DNA from: Solimonas sp041612095
GTDB taxonomy: Bacteria; Pseudomonadota; Gammaproteobacteria; Nevskiales; Nevskiaceae
Assembly: GCA_041612095.1 (NCBI GenBank)
Contig: JBFJJW010000068.1
Coordinates: 1 to 14,625 of the forward strand
DNA length: 14,625 nt
Reading direction: 5' to 3'
In this document: positions 12,133 to 14,625 of the stretch, piece after piece
How the letters are laid out: each line of letters begins with the position of its first letter
Position numbering within the stretch: position 1 is the first letter of the stretch
The notes under the pieces: generated by a model
The model's database searches: none
Seen by the model: the letters and a program-made list of their open reading frames with translations, nothing else
What the model was told of the DNA's origin: nothing
Position numbers and translations under genes: made by a program

Positions 12133-14235
12133 TTATGCAGTTACCTCCAGATCCTTCATGGACAGGCGAATCTTTCCGTCACGGCTGACTTCCAGCACCT
12201 TGACGCGAACCGTCTGCCCTTCCTTGACGACATCGTCCACCTTGTCCACGCGCTGATCAGCGAGTTGAGAGATGTGGACCAGCCCGTCCTTCCCCGGCGC
12301 GATGGTTACAAACGCACCGAAATCCATGATCTTGGCAACCTTGCCCTCATAGATCGTGCCGACTTCGACGTCACGCGTCAGTGCATTGATGCGCGCGATC
12401 GCGGCCTCAGCCGCCTTGCCATCAACAGCGGCAATCTTGATCGTACCGTCGTCCTGGATGTCGATCGATGTGCCCGTTTCCTTGGTGATCGACTGAATCG
12501 TCGAGCCGCCCTTGCCAATCACTTCCCGGATCTTGTCCGGGTGAATCTTGATCGTCGTGATTCGCGGTGCAAACGGTGACAATTCCGCGCGAGCCTTCGG
12601 AAGCACCGAGTTCATCGCCTCAAGAATATGCAGACGCGCGATCTGAGCCTGGCTCAAGGCCTTGGCCATGATCTCGCCGGTAATTCCGGCCACCTTGATG
12701 TCCATCTGCAGGGCCGTTACGCCCTCGGTGGTGCCGGCAACCTTGAAGTCCATATCACCCAGATGATCTTCATCACCGAGGATGTCGGTCAGCACCGCCC
12801 AGCGACCCTCTTCCAGAATCAATCCCATGGCAACACCGGCTACCGGCGCCTTGATCGGCACGCCTGCATCCATCAGCGCAAGACATGCGCCGCAGACCGA
12901 CGCCATGGACGAAGAACCGTTGGACTCGGTTACTTCGGAAACCACGCGTACGATATACGGAAATTCCTTGTCGAGATCCGGCATCACCGCTGCGACGCCG
13001 CGCTTTGCCAGTCGGCCGTGACCAATTTCGCGACGCTTGGGCGAATTGACACGACCCGTTTCGCCAACGCAGTACGGAGGGAAGTTGTAGTGAAACATGA
13101 AGTTCTCATGCCACTCGCCTTCTACCGCATCAATGATCTGGTAGTCCTTGCCGCTGCCTAGCGTGGTCACTGCGACCACCTGGGTTTCGCCACGGGTGAA
13201 CACGGCCGAACCGTGCGCACGCGGCAGCAGGCCGGTGCTCATCGCCAGCGGGCGCACCGTCACCAGGTCTCGACCATCGATACGTGGCGAACCATCCAGA
13301 ATGCGATTCCGCACAATCTTGGCTTCAAGCTCGTGGAACTCGCTCTTGAGCTGGTTCTCCGTGAACGTCGCGTCCGCTGGACGCGCTGCGACCGCTGCCT
13401 TGCGCACCTCACCGAGCTTGGCGTAGCGCGCCTGCTTGTCGGTCAGCGTATAGGCTTCCGCAATCTTGGATTCATACGGTTTGACGAACTCACGGACGGC
13501 ACTCAAATCAGCGGCCTTCCATTCCCACTTGGGCTTGCCGGCTTCGGCGGCAAACTCGTTGATGGCCTGGATTGCAGCCTGCATTTGCTCGTGGCCGAAC
13601 ATCACGGCGCCGAGCATGACCGCCTCGCTGAGCATCTGGGCCTCGGACTCAACCATCAGCACAGCGTCCTTGGTGCCGGCGACGACCAGATCGAGCTGCG
13701 AGGTCTCGAGTTCGGTCGCCGTCGGGTTCAGGATGTAGTTGCCATCCTTGTAGCCCACGCGCGCAGCGCCGATGGGGCCTGCAAACGGCAGGCCGGACAA
13801 GGCCAGCGCGGCCGAGGCGCCAAGCAAGGCCGGGATATCACCATCCACTTCGGGATTGAGTGACATCACCATCGCGATGATCTGAATCTCGTTATAGAAC
13901 CCGTCCGGAAACAGTGGACGAATCGGACGATCGATAAGACGCGAGGTCAGCGTCTCCTTTTCCGTCGGACGGCCCTCGCGCTTGAAGAAGCCACCCGGAA
14001 TGCGACCACCGGCGTAGAACTTCTCCATGTAGTCAACGGTGAGCGGAAAGAAATCCTGCTCGGGCTTGGCCTCTTTCTTGCCTACGACGGAGACGAAAAC
14101 CACGGTCTCGTCAACGGTCACCATGACCGCGGCGCCGGACTGCCGCGCAATCGCGCCGGTCTCAAGAGTTACGGAATGCTTGCCGTACTGGAAGGACTTC
14201 TTCACGGGCACGGCAGGAGTGGCAGGAATTGCCAT
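12133..14235 (-). CDS. pnp: Polyribonucleotide nucleotidyltransferase (PNPase)
   Basis: Phosphate-dependent 3'-to-5' exoribonuclease of 700 residues that degrades mRNA and small RNAs, usually as a trimer and often within a degradosome. Two RNase PH-like domains flank a helical domain (about 240-310). The second carries the catalytic Asp cluster in LTDILGDEDHLGDMDF (Asp484, 488, 490), which match E. coli Asp486, 490 and 492 by motif. A KH domain follows with IGKGG at 573-577, then an S1 domain at about 620-690 (GTIYEGKVAKIMDFGAFV). The protein stops within a few residues of the S1 domain (SMKDLEVTA) and so lacks the short Ala/Pro-rich acidic tail of the E. coli enzyme. I chose the ATG at 14235, with AGGTG six bases upstream; an ATG at 14250 has no ribosome site. 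It follows rpsO after 50 bases. Confidence 0.98.
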   Translation of the reverse strand: MAIPATPAVPVKKSFQYGKHSVTLETGAIARQSGAAVMVTVDETVVFVSVVGKKEAKPEQDFFPLTVDYMEKFYAGGRIPGGFFKREGRPTEKETLTSRLIDRPIRPLFPDGFYNEIQIIAMVMSLNPEVDGDIPALLGASAALALSGLPFAGPIGAARVGYKDGNYILNPTATELETSQLDLVVAGTKDAVLMVESEAQMLSEAVMLGAVMFGHEQMQAAIQAINEFAAEAGKPKWEWKAADLSAVREFVKPYESKIAEAYTLTDKQARYAKLGEVRKAAVAARPADATFTENQLKSEFHELEAKIVRNRILDGSPRIDGRDLVTVRPLAMSTGLLPRAHGSAVFTRGETQVVAVTTLGSGKDYQIIDAVEGEWHENFMFHYNFPPYCVGETGRVNSPKRREIGHGRLAKRGVAAVMPDLDKEFPYIVRVVSEVTESNGSSSMASVCGACLALMDAGVPIKAPVAGVAMGLILEEGRWAVLTDILGDEDHLGDMDFKVAGTTEGVTALQMDIKVAGITGEIMAKALSQAQIARLHILEAMNSVLPKARAELSPFAPRITTIKIHPDKIREVIGKGGSTIQSITKETGTSIDIQDDGTIKIAAVDGKAAEAAIARINALTRDVEVGTIYEGKVAKIMDFGAFVTIAPGKDGLVHISQLADQRVDKVDDVVKEGQTVRVKVLEVSRDGKIRLSMKDLEVTA

Positions 14236-14271
14236 AGGGAGCACCTGCATAGTCAGTAGCGGGTAGAAACG

Positions 14272-14295
14272 AAAAGCGCCGCGTATCAGCGGCGC
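14272..14295 (-). terminator. rpsO: rpsO terminator/attenuator overlapping the rpsO stop codon
   Basis: In minus-strand RNA GCGCCGC (14289-14295) pairs perfectly with GCGGCGC (14276-14282) around a six-base loop that contains the rpsO TGA stop (14286-14288), followed by TTTT (14272-14275) and then C. Partial termination here would set the rpsO to pnp ratio, as the t1 terminator does between these genes in E. coli. Confidence 0.75.
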
Positions 14296-14555
14296 AGACC
14301 GAGCTCAGCAATCAACTTCGTGTAGCGCGATTCATCCTTGCGCTTCAGGTAATCCAGCATCTGGCGACGCTGATTCACCATCTTCAGCAAGCCACGACGC
14401 GAGTGATTGTCCTTCTTGTGCTGCTCGAAGTGCGGGCTCAGTTCGCTGATACGGGTCGTCAACAGCGCCACCTGAACTTCAGGAGACCCCGTATCGCCGG
14501 TACCACGGGCAAACTTCTTGACCACATCCGCTTTACGCTCAACCGTCAACGTCAT
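14286..14555 (-). CDS. rpsO: 30S ribosomal protein S15
   Basis: Primary-binding protein of the 30S subunit central domain, which contacts 16S rRNA helices 20-22 and bridges to the 50S subunit. The 89-residue length equals E. coli S15. Conserved features include DTGSPEVQVALLT (21-33), the basic HKKDNHSRRGLLKMV block and the terminal YLKRKDESRYTKLIAELGLRR. The ATG at 14555 fits the family (MTLTVERKADVV); GGAG lies nine bases upstream. A TTG at 14570 would add five residues and is unlikely. It forms the classical rpsO-pnp pair. The promoter and any upstream truB gene are cut off or lie outside the window. Confidence 0.98.
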   Translation of the reverse strand: MTLTVERKADVVKKFARGTGDTGSPEVQVALLTTRISELSPHFEQHKKDNHSRRGLLKMVNQRRQMLDYLKRKDESRYTKLIAELGLRR

Positions 14556-14611
14556 TGCTTCCAGCTCCAAATGCTTAGCTAAATTCGAGTCTTAACTTAA
14601 TCCAGTCGAAC

Positions 14612-14617
14612 ATAATA
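14612..14617 (-). promoter_or_regulatory. rpsO: Possible -10 element for rpsO
   Basis: TATTAT on the minus strand would give a leader of about 50 bases for rpsO. The matching -35 would fall beyond the window end, so it cannot be judged. The leader has no obvious long hairpin or S15-binding pseudoknot that I can recognise. Confidence 0.25.
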
Positions 14618-14625
14618 GCTGTTTA

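Noticed and set aside
11891..12256. GTG-started reading frame through the small-RNA region
   Set aside because: It reads through a strong terminator and into the antisense of pnp, has no ribosome site and no protein-like composition.
1..14625. CRISPR arrays, insertion sequences, tRNA or rRNA genes, phage or defence genes
   Set aside because: No spaced direct repeats, transposase motifs, cloverleaf signals or defence domains were seen on either strand.

Overview
The window is a compact, GC-rich chromosomal segment with ordinary housekeeping gene order. I see no tRNA, rRNA, IS element, CRISPR array or phage gene. The protein set points to a gammaproteobacterium: SMC with a canonical N-terminus, GluQ, PhaR, and an rpsO-pnp pair whose PNPase closely resembles the E. 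coli enzyme as I remember it. The short single-domain QueF together with PhaR suggests a lineage near Xanthomonadales/Nevskiales rather than an enteric. That placement is an inference from remembered protein similarity, not a computed one.

Layout from left to right. (1) smc lies on the minus strand, divergent from queF (queuosine biosynthesis), which is followed on the plus strand by a small GlsB/YeaQ-type membrane protein. (2) A minus-strand cluster reads in transcription order: CbbY-like HAD phosphatase, alkyl-DHAP-synthase-like flavoprotein, glycerol-3-phosphate dehydrogenase (GlpD family), FGGY carbohydrate kinase. The last three are tightly spaced and look like one operon built around glycerol-3-phosphate/DHAP chemistry. 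(3) gluQ, which modifies tRNA(Asp) that carries the queuosine-type base, and phaR, a polyhydroxyalkanoate regulator, run on the plus strand. The phaR upstream region is dense in TGCA motifs. (4) A 413-base gap separates phaR from the convergent pnp. (5) pnp and rpsO lie on the minus strand in the classical rpsO-pnp order, with an rpsO terminator hairpin between them.

The most interesting non-coding feature is in the phaR-pnp gap. A near-consensus sigma70 promoter (TTGACA, 17-base spacer, TATACT) lies behind an AT-rich tract. It is followed about 140 bases later by a near-perfect intrinsic terminator, with two further hairpins and a C-rich, anti-Shine-Dalgarno-like segment between them. No credible reading frame fits inside. 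This is a strong candidate for a trans-acting small RNA that I cannot match to a named family.

The most interesting coding feature is the AGPS-like/GlpD/FGGY-kinase operon. The flavoprotein carries the N-terminal WNGWG motif, the PYGGGTSV FAD loop and an HQHG motif that recall alkyl-dihydroxyacetonephosphate synthase, the ether-lipid enzyme. Its partners make or consume DHAP-like molecules. The real substrate is unknown.

Two functional links recur. QueF and GluQ both serve queuosine-type tRNA modification. PNPase and S15 form the standard ribosome/RNA-decay operon.
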